A DNA stretch of 6,796 nt from Planctomycetota bacterium (GTDB lineage Bacteria; Planctomycetota; UBA1135; GCA-002686595): positions 1 to 6,796 of the forward strand of contig JAPKBY010000096.1 in the NCBI GenBank assembly GCA_028823185.1, read 5' to 3'. Positions within the stretch are counted from its first letter, which is position 1. Every line of letters begins with the position of its first letter. This document shows, in pieces, positions 1 to 6,320 of this stretch. A program made the translations under genes and the position numbers. The notes under the pieces are model-generated. The model was not told the DNA's origin. It worked only from the letters and a program-made list of their open reading frames with translations, and did not search any database.

Positions 1-133
1 GGAACCGCGGGGAACGTCTCGCGAAGCCCGTCTACTGACTCCCCATACCAATAACAGCCGCGTGGACAGGCGTCCAAGCCAGCATTTCTGGCCCCCCTGT
101 TCGAACCGGCATAACTGAAAAGTTCGAGGCGTC
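1..133 (+). other. Non-coding leader or intergenic segment before L3; no rpsJ end visible
   Basis: In the usual S10 operon the end of rpsJ (S10) lies a few tens of bases upstream of L3. None of the three forward frames here ends in anything like an S10 C-terminus. Frame 1 stops at 52-54, frame 3 at 36 and frame 2 at 116-118, and the residues before each stop look random. I see no convincing promoter: CATAACT near 110-116 is at best a weak -10-like sequence with no good -35 partner. The second half contains inverted repeats, annotated separately. The segment may be a 5' untranslated leader of an operon starting at L3, or a long spacer after an rpsJ lying outside the window. Confidence 0.5.
63..103 (+). 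promoter_or_regulatory. Possible structured RNA leader with two alternative folds
   Basis: Two small hairpins lie almost back to back. The first is TGGAC/GTCCA (63-67 with 72-76, loop AGGC). The second is GCCAG/CTGGC (78-82 with 88-92, loop CATTT). The left arm of the first can instead pair downstream: 63-70 (TGGACAGG) matches 96-103 (CCTGTTCG) over eight pairs, two of them G-U, enclosing the second hairpin. The two folds exclude each other, as in attenuators and ribosomal-protein leader RNAs. The L3 ribosome binding site lies 23 bases downstream. No T-run follows, so it does not look like an ordinary intrinsic terminator. A role in control, for example by L4 as in enterobacterial S10 leaders, is inference only. 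Confidence 0.3.
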
Positions 134-772
134 ATGACGCTGATCCTAGGACGAAAAAAAGGAATGACTCAGCTCTTCGCTGAGGATGGCACGGTCGCTG
201 GTGTGACCGTAGTCGAAGCAGGCCCGTGCGTGATCACACAGATCCGCACGCAGGAGACTGATGGCTATAATGCTATACAGCTCGGCTTCGAGGATATGCC
301 TGACCGCTTGGTTGCCAAGCCCCAGCGCGGACACTTCGCTAAGAACGAGATCGCCCCAAAGCGATTCCTTCGTGAAGAGCGGATTGTCGGCCCTGCGGAA
401 TGCGCGATCGGTGATGTAGTCAATGCATCAGCCTTTGTAGAAGGCGACCTTGTGGATGTCATCGGCACCACAAAGGGTCGCGGCTTCTCAGGCACGATCA
501 AGAGGCATGGCTTCTCGCGTGGTCCGGAGACACACGGTTCGCATAACACGAGAGCTCCCGGCTCTATCGGCTGTTCAGCTACGCCTTCGCGCGTCCTGAA
601 GGGCAAGCGCTCCAGTGGTCAGTACGGCAACACCCGTTGCACGACTAAGAACCTGCGAATCATGCGCATCGATGAGGAGAGAAACCTCGTGTTCATCCGT
701 GGTGGAGTTCCTGGACCGCCGAATGGCTTGGTTCAGATTTGCACCGCCAAGACTGGAATCAAGAAGGGCTGA
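134..772 (+). CDS. rplC: 50S ribosomal protein L3
   Basis: L3 is an early-assembling 23S rRNA-binding protein of the 50S subunit, with an internal extension reaching towards the peptidyl-transferase centre. The 212 residues match the usual bacterial length of about 205-215. The family signature is clear: N-terminal ILGRKKGMTQLF, then RGFSGTIKRHGFSRGPETHGSHN around residues 115-137, GSIG at 143-146 and GKR at 157-159, and a C-terminal PGPPNGLV. An in-frame stop at 116-118 and the lack of another start codon fix the ATG at 134, with GAGG at 126-129 as ribosome binding site. The tip of the extension reads GKRSSGQYG where most bacteria have GKRMAGQMG or GKRMAGHMG, an uncommon change at a conserved site. 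It is the first recognisable gene of the cluster and ends 5 bases before L4. Confidence 0.97.
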   Translation: MTLILGRKKGMTQLFAEDGTVAGVTVVEAGPCVITQIRTQETDGYNAIQLGFEDMPDRLVAKPQRGHFAKNEIAPKRFLREERIVGPAECAIGDVVNASAFVEGDLVDVIGTTKGRGFSGTIKRHGFSRGPETHGSHNTRAPGSIGCSATPSRVLKGKRSSGQYGNTRCTTKNLRIMRIDEERNLVFIRGGVPGPPNGLVQICTAKTGIKKG

Positions 773-777
773 TCGTC

Positions 778-1419
778 ATGAAAGTTAAAAGCTACAAAGA
801 CGGGAGCATCGGCCAAGTTGAGGTCGACGAGAGCCCCTTCGGTGACAAGATCCTCTATCGCACGCTCAAGGATGTGGTGGTGAACTACCAGGCGAATCAG
901 CGCCAGGGTTCAGCCTCAACTAAGGGTCGTAGTGAAGTGAAGGGCACGAACAAGAAGCCTTATCGCCAGAAGGGAACCGGCCGCGCTCGCGCCGGTGACG
1001 TTAAGTCACCGATCTGGAGAGGCGGGGGAACAGTCTTCGGGCCCAGGCCGAAGGACTACTCCTATCAGATGCCCTCCAAGGTGCGTCGCACTGCGCTGCG
1101 CTCAGCGATCGCCGGCAAGCTTCGAGATGAGGAAGTCGTCGTTACTGAGTTCGGCGCTTTCTCGGTGCCCTCAGCTAAGGCGGCCCGCAAGGTCCTCGGA
1201 GATCTCGGTTCACCGAAGAGAGCAGTCATCGTCCTCAAAGAGGCGAATGAGAACATCCACAAGTCATTCAGGAACTTCCCGAAGGTCGAGGTTCGAACGG
1301 CAGCAGATGTCTGCGCCTTTGACCTCATCAATGGTGGCCTGGTGATCACGGAGAGTGGTGTGCTTGAGCAAGTTGCATCACGTCTTAAGACCCGGAAAGA
1401 TCAAGGAGGTGTCGCGTGA
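778..1419 (+). CDS. rplD: 50S ribosomal protein L4
   Basis: L4 binds 23S rRNA, and its long loop lines the narrow part of the nascent-peptide exit tunnel. In Escherichia coli it also represses its own S10 operon. The 213-residue product shows the tunnel loop at about residues 42-90, with ANQRQG, the basic YRQKGTGRARAG (62-73) and RGGG (81-84). The globular part follows with ALRSAIAGKL. An ATG-less reading frame exists upstream to 739, but ATG 778 is preferred because it gives the normal L4 N-terminus and has AAGAAGGG at 761-768, nine bases away. That Shine-Dalgarno sequence sits in the last codons of L3. The stop codon overlaps the L23 start by 4 bases. Autoregulation here is possible but not shown. 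Confidence 0.97.
   Translation: MKVKSYKDGSIGQVEVDESPFGDKILYRTLKDVVVNYQANQRQGSASTKGRSEVKGTNKKPYRQKGTGRARAGDVKSPIWRGGGTVFGPRPKDYSYQMPSKVRRTALRSAIAGKLRDEEVVVTEFGAFSVPSAKAARKVLGDLGSPKRAVIVLKEANENIHKSFRNFPKVEVRTAADVCAFDLINGGLVITESGVLEQVASRLKTRKDQGGVA
1403..1410 (+). promoter_or_regulatory. Strong ribosome binding site for L23 inside the L4 gene
   Basis: AAGGAGGT is a full match to the anti-Shine-Dalgarno core. It lies 5 bases before the GTG start of L23 and within the last codons of L4. It decides the GTG start at 1416 and supports coupling of L23 to L4 translation. Confidence 0.85.
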
Positions 1420-1703
1420 GTAAATCTGACCTGTTCACCCTCATTAAGCGCGCGGTCGTCACCGAGAAAGCATCGGACGACACTGCTAAGAGAAATGCAT
1501 ATCACTTTCGCGTTCCCAAGGACGCATCCAAGATTGAGATACGCGAGGCCATTCAGCGCCTCTTCGACGTAAAGGTGCTCTCCGTGAACACCATGCTCGT
1601 CCAAGGTAAAATACGTCGCCGTGGCTACACCTCCGGTCAGAAAGCTGATTGGAAGAAGGCCATGGTCACTGTCGCAGAAGGCCAAACCATCGACATCTTC
1701 TAG
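1416..1703 (+). CDS. rplW: 50S ribosomal protein L23
   Basis: L23 sits at the rim of the exit tunnel, where trigger factor and the signal recognition particle dock. The 95 residues match the family length. Recognisable segments are LIKRAVVTEKAS near the N-terminus, the core YHFRVPKDASKIEIREAIQ at about residues 29-47, the central VLSVNT, and the typical ending GQTIDIF. Translation starts with GTG, overlapping the L4 stop in a GTGA arrangement, with a strong ribosome binding site just upstream. No later ATG gives a sensible N-terminus. The gene ends 21 bases before L2. Confidence 0.96.
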   Translation: MSKSDLFTLIKRAVVTEKASDDTAKRNAYHFRVPKDASKIEIREAIQRLFDVKVLSVNTMLVQGKIRRRGYTSGQKADWKKAMVTVAEGQTIDIF

Positions 1704-1724
1704 GAGCTAGAAGGAACCTGAATC

Positions 1725-2558
<834 letters not shown>

Positions 2559-2580
2559 TCACGGAGCGAACCGACCAAAA

Positions 2581-2862
2581 ATGTCACGCAGCACAAAAAA
2601 AGGCCCCTTCATCGACGCCAAGTTGGCTCGGAAGGTAGAGGCACTCAACGCATCAGACCGCAAGGACCCGATTACAACCTGGGCCCGTGCGTGCACGATT
2701 CCTCCGGAATTCGTGGGGCACACCTTCATGGTTCACAACGGTCGCCTGCACGCGAAGGTCTTCGTCTCAGAGGACATGGTCGGGCACAAGCTTGGCGAGT
2801 TCGCACCGACCCGGACATTCCGTGGTCACACGAATAAGAAAGAAGGGATGAAGAAGGGCTAA
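2581..2862 (+). CDS. rpsS: 30S ribosomal protein S19
   Basis: S19 lies in the head of the 30S subunit, binds with S13, and contacts the A-site tRNA region and the bridge to the 50S subunit. The product is 93 residues, the usual length. It begins MSRSTKKGPFID and carries the hallmark VGHKLGEFAPTRTFRGH at about residues 66-82. The open frame extends upstream into the L2 gene to 2422, but those residues are not S19-like, so ATG 2581 is the start. The ribosome binding site is weak: GGAG at 2563-2566, 14 bases away. Translation may therefore depend on ribosomes finishing L2, 22 bases upstream. The last codons (KKG, stop) contain the L22 ribosome binding site. Confidence 0.97.
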   Translation: MSRSTKKGPFIDAKLARKVEALNASDRKDPITTWARACTIPPEFVGHTFMVHNGRLHAKVFVSEDMVGHKLGEFAPTRTFRGHTNKKEGMKKG

Positions 2863-2867
2863 TGATC

Positions 2868-3254
2868 ATGACTGACACAGCTCAATACACAGCGCGGCTT
2901 CGGTACGCGCGAATCACCGCCCGCAAGGCGCGCTTGATCGCGGACACAATCCGTGGCAGGAACGCCAACCAGGCGTTGGATCTTCTTCAGTTTGCTCCCC
3001 AGCGAGCGGCCTCTTTCTACTTGAAGGTCTTGCAGTCAGCTATCGCGAATGCGAGCCAAGACGAGGGCGTCAATTTGAACAACCTCTTCGTCTCGGATTG
3101 CCGAGCGGATGAAGGTCCGATGCTTAACAACAGATTGCGATGGCGTCCGGGCCCTCAAGGGCGCGCCATGCCGTGGGCAAAGAAAACTAGCCATCTGACC
3201 GTCAGGGTCAGCGAACGACTCGCCGCAGCGAGCAACGAACAGCAGGAGGGCTGA
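2868..3254 (+). CDS. rplV: 50S ribosomal protein L22
   Basis: L22 contacts all domains of 23S rRNA and sends a long beta-hairpin into the exit tunnel, next to L4 and the macrolide site. The 128-residue product has the family core RYARITARKARLIADTIRGR at residues 12-31 and the closing TSHLTV at 107-112. Two in-frame ATGs exist, 2862 and 2868. I choose 2868 because AAGAAGGG at 2851-2858 is then nine bases away, while for 2862 it is only three; using 2862 would add two residues. The hairpin (about 79-106) reads GPMLNNRLRWRPGPQGRAMP. Compared by eye with E. coli it has about three extra residues and an altered tip. Confidence 0.95.
   Translation: MTDTAQYTARLRYARITARKARLIADTIRGRNANQALDLLQFAPQRAASFYLKVLQSAIANASQDEGVNLNNLFVSDCRADEGPMLNNRLRWRPGPQGRAMPWAKKTSHLTVRVSERLAAASNEQQEG
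3244..3250 (+). promoter_or_regulatory. Strong ribosome binding site for S3 inside the L22 gene
   Basis: AGGAGGG lies six bases before the GTG start of S3 and forms the last sense codons of L22 (QEG, then stop). It fixes the S3 start at 3257. Confidence 0.8.
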
Positions 3255-3256
3255 GC

Positions 3257-3967
3257 GTGGGACAAAAAGTACACCCGACCGGTTTTAGGATCGGCGGCAT
3301 CGAACCCTGGCGTTCTCGCTGGTATGCCAACAAGAAAGACTTCCCGAAGTTGCTCATGCAAGATCGAAAGATCCGTGAGTACATCGAGAAGGAGTTCGGA
3401 TCTGCCGGAATTCCGCGCATTGAGATCGAGCGTAGCGGCGAAGCTGTCAACGTCATCATCTACACGGCTCGTCCTGGAGTTCTCGTCGGCCGCAAAGGCG
3501 TGCGTGTCGAGCAGCTCAAGCTGGACCTTCAAAAGCTGACAGGGATGACATGCCACCTGACGCTTCACGAGGTCAAGCGTCCGGAGCTCGAGTCCAAGCT
3601 CGTTGCAGAGGTCGTTGCTGAGGCGCTCGAGCGTCGCATGGCGTTCCGCCGCGCGATCAAGCGCGCTGTTCAAACGACGATGCAGACTGGTGCCAAGGGC
3701 ATCAAGATTCAAATCAACGGTCGCCTCGGCGGTGCTGAGATGGCACGCGAGCAGACTGAGAGAGAGGGGCGCGTGCCGCTCTCGACGCTTCAGTCGCACA
3801 TTGATTACGGGACTGCAATCGCCAAGACGACCTACGGGATCATTGGCGTGAAGGTCTGGATCTACAAAGGTGAGATCGAGCGCGGGAAGAAGATCGACTT
3901 CCGCCAAGGCCTCAGCATGACCAGGGCAGATCGCCCGCAACGTGGCGGCAGCCGAGGGCGTAAGTAA
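3257..3967 (+). CDS. rpsC: 30S ribosomal protein S3
   Basis: S3 forms part of the mRNA entry channel in the 30S head, together with S4 and S5, and takes part in unwinding structured mRNA. The 236 residues are close to E. coli (233). The order is the N-terminal MGQKVHPTGFRIG, a type II KH domain with its GxxG loop as GRKG at 78-81, and the C-terminal domain with GRLGGAEMAR and EGRVPLSTL. Residues R131, R132 and K135 coincide with the E. coli positions implicated in helicase activity. Translation starts at GTG 3257, two bases after the L22 stop, with a strong upstream ribosome binding site. The TAA stop shares one base with the L16 ATG. Confidence 0.98.
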   Translation: MGQKVHPTGFRIGGIEPWRSRWYANKKDFPKLLMQDRKIREYIEKEFGSAGIPRIEIERSGEAVNVIIYTARPGVLVGRKGVRVEQLKLDLQKLTGMTCHLTLHEVKRPELESKLVAEVVAEALERRMAFRRAIKRAVQTTMQTGAKGIKIQINGRLGGAEMAREQTEREGRVPLSTLQSHIDYGTAIAKTTYGIIGVKVWIYKGEIERGKKIDFRQGLSMTRADRPQRGGSRGRK

Positions 3968-4386
3968 TGGCAATGATGCCCAAGCGCACGAAGCACCGGA
4001 AAGCGTTCCGCGGCAAGATGAAAGGTCTTGCTACTCGCGGAAACCGGGTCGCATTCGGTGATTATGGATTGATGTCACTCGACTATGGGTGGATCAATGC
4101 TCGTCACATTGAAGCCGGTCGCGTCGCCGCTAACAGGGCGACCGATGGTACAGGCAAAATTTGGATCAAGATCTTCCCTCATAAGCCCATCTCCTCGAAG
4201 CCCGCTGAAACGCGAATGGGTAAGGGTAAGGGAGACATTGATTACTACGCCGCTGAGGTGAAGCCCGGGACCATCCTCTTCGAGTTGGGTGGAGTGGATG
4301 AGGAAAAAGCCAAGCTCGCCTTTAAGCGCGTCGCTCACAAGATGCCGATCAAGGTCAAGATGGTGCGAAGGGTTCCAACAACCTGA
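3967..4386 (+). CDS. rplP: 50S ribosomal protein L16
   Basis: L16 is a late-assembling protein near the A and P sites and the base of the central protuberance, and it helps to position tRNA. The 139 residues match the family. Seen are PKRTKHRKAFRGKMKG at the N-terminus, GWINARHIEAGRVAANR in the centre, then RMGKGKG at residues 83-89. R83 is equivalent to the arginine hydroxylated in E. coli L16 (Arg81). The end MPIKVKMVRR is typical. Three ATGs lie close together (3967, 3973, 3976). The first is preferred because GAGG at 3954-3957 is then nine bases away and the start overlaps the S3 stop as TAATG, suggesting translational coupling. Confidence 0.97.
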   Translation: MAMMPKRTKHRKAFRGKMKGLATRGNRVAFGDYGLMSLDYGWINARHIEAGRVAANRATDGTGKIWIKIFPHKPISSKPAETRMGKGKGDIDYYAAEVKPGTILFELGGVDEEKAKLAFKRVAHKMPIKVKMVRRVPTT

Positions 4387-4419
4387 GCCCCCGCATTAAG
4401 CGAATAGGAAGACGAAGTC

Positions 4420-4632
4420 ATGAAGACAGAAGAAGTCCGCAGTAAGACCGACTCAGAGCTCGAATTCGAGCTCGGTCAGATGTCACATAAGCTCTTCGAG
4501 CTCCGGTTTAAGGCCGGAATCGAGAGTATCGCCGATCCGTCTGAGATTAAAAAAATCAGACGATCAATCGCGCGTATTCGAACGATCTTGAACGAGCGTG
4601 CCACGGGGATTCGTGGCCAGGAGCCGCGCTGA
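4420..4632 (+). CDS. rpmC: 50S ribosomal protein L29
   Basis: L29 is a small protein of two antiparallel helices at the exit-tunnel rim, next to L23. The 70 residues fit the family (about 60-75). The core LFELRFKAGIESIADPSEIKKIRRSIARIRTILNER-type sequence spans about residues 25-59; the canonical form has GQLENP where this has ESIADP. The first helix carries ELEFEL, encoded by an 18-base perfect DNA palindrome annotated separately. AGGAA at 4406-4410 is the likely ribosome binding site. The 33-base gap from L16 is the longest gap between genes here, and I see no promoter or terminator in it. The last codons carry the S17 ribosome binding site. Confidence 0.95.
   Translation: MKTEEVRSKTDSELEFELGQMSHKLFELRFKAGIESIADPSEIKKIRRSIARIRTILNERATGIRGQEPR
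4456..4473 (+). repeat. 18-base perfect palindrome inside the L29 gene
   Basis: GAGCTCGAATTCGAGCTC reads the same on both strands. It encodes residues ELEFEL of the first L29 helix, so the alternation of Glu with Leu/Phe codons partly explains it. GACC (4446-4449) and GGTC (4474-4477) could extend an RNA hairpin beyond a bulge. No function is known to me. Confidence 0.8.
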
Positions 4633-4633
4633 T

Positions 4634-4915
4634 ATGAGTGAAACAAGAGGAAAACGAAGGGTCCTGCAAGGGACCGTCACGAGCACAGGAATGGACAAGT
4701 CCATCACAGTGCGAGTGGAGCGACGCTATAAGCACCCCAAGTACGGCAAGTTCTTGAGCGTGCACAAAAAGTACATGGCGCACGATGACGAAGGCCTGGT
4801 CGCGGTCGGAGACAAGGTGCAAATAACTGAGTGCCGACCTCTCTCCAAGAACAAGCGCTGGCGCCTCACTGAGGTCATTCATAAGGCAGCAGTGACTGAT
4901 GGGGGTGTCCTTTGA
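4634..4915 (+). CDS. rpsQ: 30S ribosomal protein S17
   Basis: S17 is a primary 16S rRNA-binding protein of the 30S body, built as an OB-fold barrel. The 93-residue product has KRRVLQGTVTSTGMDKSITV at the N-terminus, the central RRYKHPKYGKFL, and the C-terminal GDKVQITECRPLSKNKRWRL, all standard for the family. The frame is open upstream to an ATG at 4598. ATG 4634 is chosen because AGGAG at 4619-4623 is ten bases away and the resulting N-terminus is normal. The gene begins one base after the L29 stop and ends with TGA overlapping the TTG start of L14. Confidence 0.96.
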   Translation: MSETRGKRRVLQGTVTSTGMDKSITVRVERRYKHPKYGKFLSVHKKYMAHDDEGLVAVGDKVQITECRPLSKNKRWRLTEVIHKAAVTDGGVL

Positions 4916-5280
4916 TTCAGATGCAGTCATATCTTGACGTCGCTGATAACACCGGCGCTAAGCGGGTTCAGTGCATCAAGGTTCTCGGCGGAACAAACCG
5001 TCGCGTGGCAGGCTTGGGTGACGTGATCGTCGTCTCAGTGAAGAAGGCAATGGCTGGCTCTGAGTTGAAGACAGGTACGGTCGTCAAAGGAGTGATCGTC
5101 CGAGTAAAGAAGAACACGCGACGCAAGGACGGGACTTATGTCCGCTTCGACCACAATGCGCTGGTCATCCTTGATGCTGATGGAAATCCCCGTGGGACAC
5201 GCATCTTTGGTGCAGTCGGCCGCGAACTACGTGAGAAGAGCTTTTTGAAGATCGTCTCCCTTGCACAGGAAGTGGTCTGA
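4912..5280 (+). CDS. rplN: 50S ribosomal protein L14 (TTG start)
   Basis: L14 lies at the subunit interface and forms bridge B8; ribosome silencing factor binds it. The 122 residues equal the usual bacterial length. The sequence runs MIQMQSYLDVADNTGAKR, then LGGTNRR, GTVVKGVIVR with VRF and NALVILD, and ends ELREKSFLKIVSLAQEVV. The start is read as TTG 4912, because only this gives the conserved MIQMQ beginning; the next ATG (4921) would remove three residues. TTG overlaps the S17 stop by four bases (TTGA). The only upstream purine-rich sequence is GGGGGTG at 4901-4907, so initiation is probably coupled to S17. The TGA stop shares one base with the L24 ATG. Confidence 0.96.
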   Translation: MIQMQSYLDVADNTGAKRVQCIKVLGGTNRRVAGLGDVIVVSVKKAMAGSELKTGTVVKGVIVRVKKNTRRKDGTYVRFDHNALVILDADGNPRGTRIFGAVGRELREKSFLKIVSLAQEVV

Positions 5281-5543
5281 TGAAGCTTCGAAAAGGTGAC
5301 ACCGTCATCGTCATATCGGGCAATGACCGCGGGCAGACTGGAACTGTTCAAGAGGTTATGCGCGAGAAGAACCGCGTAGTTGTGGAGGGTATTAACCTCC
5401 GCTATCGACACAGGAAGCCGACGCAGCAGAACCCTCAAGGTGAGCGCGTCCGGCTAGAGAGCTCGATCAATGCCAGCAACGTCATGCTTTATGACGAGAA
5501 GGCCAAAAAAGGTGTGCGCAAGCGCATCGCTAAGGAGGGCTGA
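5280..5543 (+). CDS. rplX: 50S ribosomal protein L24, short form
   Basis: L24 is one of the assembly-initiating proteins of the 50S subunit and lies near the tunnel exit. The KOW domain is plain: KGDTVIVISGNDRGQTGTV at residues 5-23, then VVVEGIN at 33-39, HRKPTQQNPQG at 44-54 and the conserved SNVML at 66-70. The protein ends at residue 87, against roughly 100-110 in most bacteria. After SNVML only a short lysine-rich tail (DEKAKKGVRKRIAKEG) remains, without the usual RVGxxxxDGKKVR strands or a zinc-binding CxxC. The start overlaps the L14 stop as TGATG, with AGGA at 5267-5270. The end encodes the L5 ribosome binding site. The stop is followed at once by L5, so this looks like a natural short form. 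Confidence 0.94.
   Translation: MKLRKGDTVIVISGNDRGQTGTVQEVMREKNRVVVEGINLRYRHRKPTQQNPQGERVRLESSINASNVMLYDEKAKKGVRKRIAKEG
5532..5539 (+). promoter_or_regulatory. Strong ribosome binding site for L5 inside the L24 gene
   Basis: AAGGAGGG lies six bases before ATG 5546 and encodes the final residues of L24 (KEG with the following base C). It supports the L5 start. In E. coli S8 represses the spc operon at the L5 start, but I cannot recognise an S8-binding hairpin here. Confidence 0.8.
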
Positions 5544-5545
5544 TC

Positions 5546-6115
5546 ATGACGACAGCAGAAGCCAAGGCCGTATCGAGCCTTCAGACAAAGTACGAACAAG
5601 AAGTCGTCGCAATCCTGAAGGAGCGCTTCGGTATCAAGAATGACCTGGCAGTTCCGGGCCTCACGAAGATCACCATCAACATGGGGGTCAGTGGGGCGGT
5701 AGACAACAAGTCACGCGTGGAGATCGCAGCTCGAGACCTCGCCACCATCGCCGGACAGAGACCGACCATTCGTAATGCCCGCAAGGCTATCAGTGGTTTC
5801 CATTTGCGAGAAGGTATGCCGATCGGCTGTGCCGTCACGCTTCGTAGAGGACGAATGTGGGAGTTTGCAGAGCGCCTGATCTCAGTCGTCGTGCCCCGTA
5901 TTCGTGACTTCCGTGGCCTCAAGAGCAAGCTCGACGGGCGCGGTAACTACACAATGGGGCTCAATGAGCAATCAATCTTCCCCGAGATCCCCTTCGATAG
6001 GATCGAGTTTCAGCAGGGGATGGACATCACCTTCGTGACGTCTGCACCTGATGATGAGCAGGGCTATGCGCTGTTGAAAGCGCTCGGAATGCCCTTCCGT
6101 ACAGAGGATCAGTAG
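5546..6115 (+). CDS. rplE: 50S ribosomal protein L5
   Basis: L5 binds 5S rRNA in the central protuberance and contacts the P-site tRNA and S13 across the subunit interface. The 189 residues are slightly longer than the common 178-185, owing to an N-terminal extension of about ten residues (MTTAEAKAVS). The family core is clear: LTKITINMGV at about 39-48, GQRPTIRNARKAISGFHLREGMPIGC at 74-99, then RIRDFRGLKSKLDGRGNYTMGLNEQSIFPEI. It ends LGMPFRTEDQ. ATG 5546 follows the L24 stop by two bases and has an excellent ribosome binding site, so the extension is probably real. S14 follows after five bases. Confidence 0.97.
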   Translation: MTTAEAKAVSSLQTKYEQEVVAILKERFGIKNDLAVPGLTKITINMGVSGAVDNKSRVEIAARDLATIAGQRPTIRNARKAISGFHLREGMPIGCAVTLRRGRMWEFAERLISVVVPRIRDFRGLKSKLDGRGNYTMGLNEQSIFPEIPFDRIEFQQGMDITFVTSAPDDEQGYALLKALGMPFRTEDQ

Positions 6116-6120
6116 AACAA

Positions 6121-6306
6121 ATGGCAAAGACATCCCTCGTAATTAAGTCACAGCGAGAGCCTAAATTTAAGGTTCGCGCTTATACGCGCTGCAATGTGTG
6201 TGGGCGACCCCGCGCTGTGTATCGCAAGTTCGGTATCTGTCGCATCTGTCTTAGGGAGATGGCCCTCATGGGCGAGATCCCCGGTATGCGCAAGGCGTCT
6301 TGGTAG
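6121..6306 (+). CDS. rpsZ: 30S ribosomal protein S14, zinc-binding (type Z)
   Basis: S14 is located in the 30S head near S3, S10 and S19. This is the short 61-residue form with a zinc ribbon: C24 and C27 (CNVC), then C40 and C43 (CRIC). That distinguishes it from the about 100-residue zinc-free form of E. coli. The flanking sequence KFKVRAYTRC and the end GEIPGMRKASW are standard. The initiator ATG lies five bases after the L5 stop. The likely ribosome binding site AGAGGA (6103-6108) is inside the L5 gene, twelve bases away, which is rather far. If a zinc-free paralogue exists elsewhere it could replace this protein under zinc starvation, as known in Bacillus; nothing here shows it. Confidence 0.97.
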   Translation: MAKTSLVIKSQREPKFKVRAYTRCNVCGRPRAVYRKFGICRICLREMALMGEIPGMRKASW

Positions 6307-6320
6307 AGGAGTAGATCATC

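Noticed and set aside
78..106. tRNA-like elements: a small stem-loop and GTTCGAAC resembling a T-loop.
   Set aside because: The loop of the first stem is five bases, not seven. No five-pair T-stem flanks GTTCGAAC, and no acceptor stem can be formed.
995..1345. Alternative-frame reading within L4, including frames on both strands.
   Set aside because: They overlap the conserved L4 codons entirely, lack ribosome binding sites of their own, and give low-complexity Ser/Arg-rich products.
3155..3973. A 272-codon open frame on the minus strand opposite L22 and S3.
   Set aside because: It is fully antisense to two highly conserved genes, its translation resembles no protein I know, and such long mirror frames are common opposite genes with biased third positions.
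4462..4476. GAATTCGAGCTCGGT equals the start of a common cloning-vector polylinker.
   Set aside because: The match ends after 15 bases and the sequence encodes normal L29 residues in frame, so vector contamination is unlikely. Coincidence linked to the palindrome explains it.
5384..5400. Hairpin GGAGG/CCTCC inside L24 that could hide an internal ribosome binding site.
   Set aside because: Five pairs with a seven-base loop is modest, and no start codon lies at a usable distance downstream.
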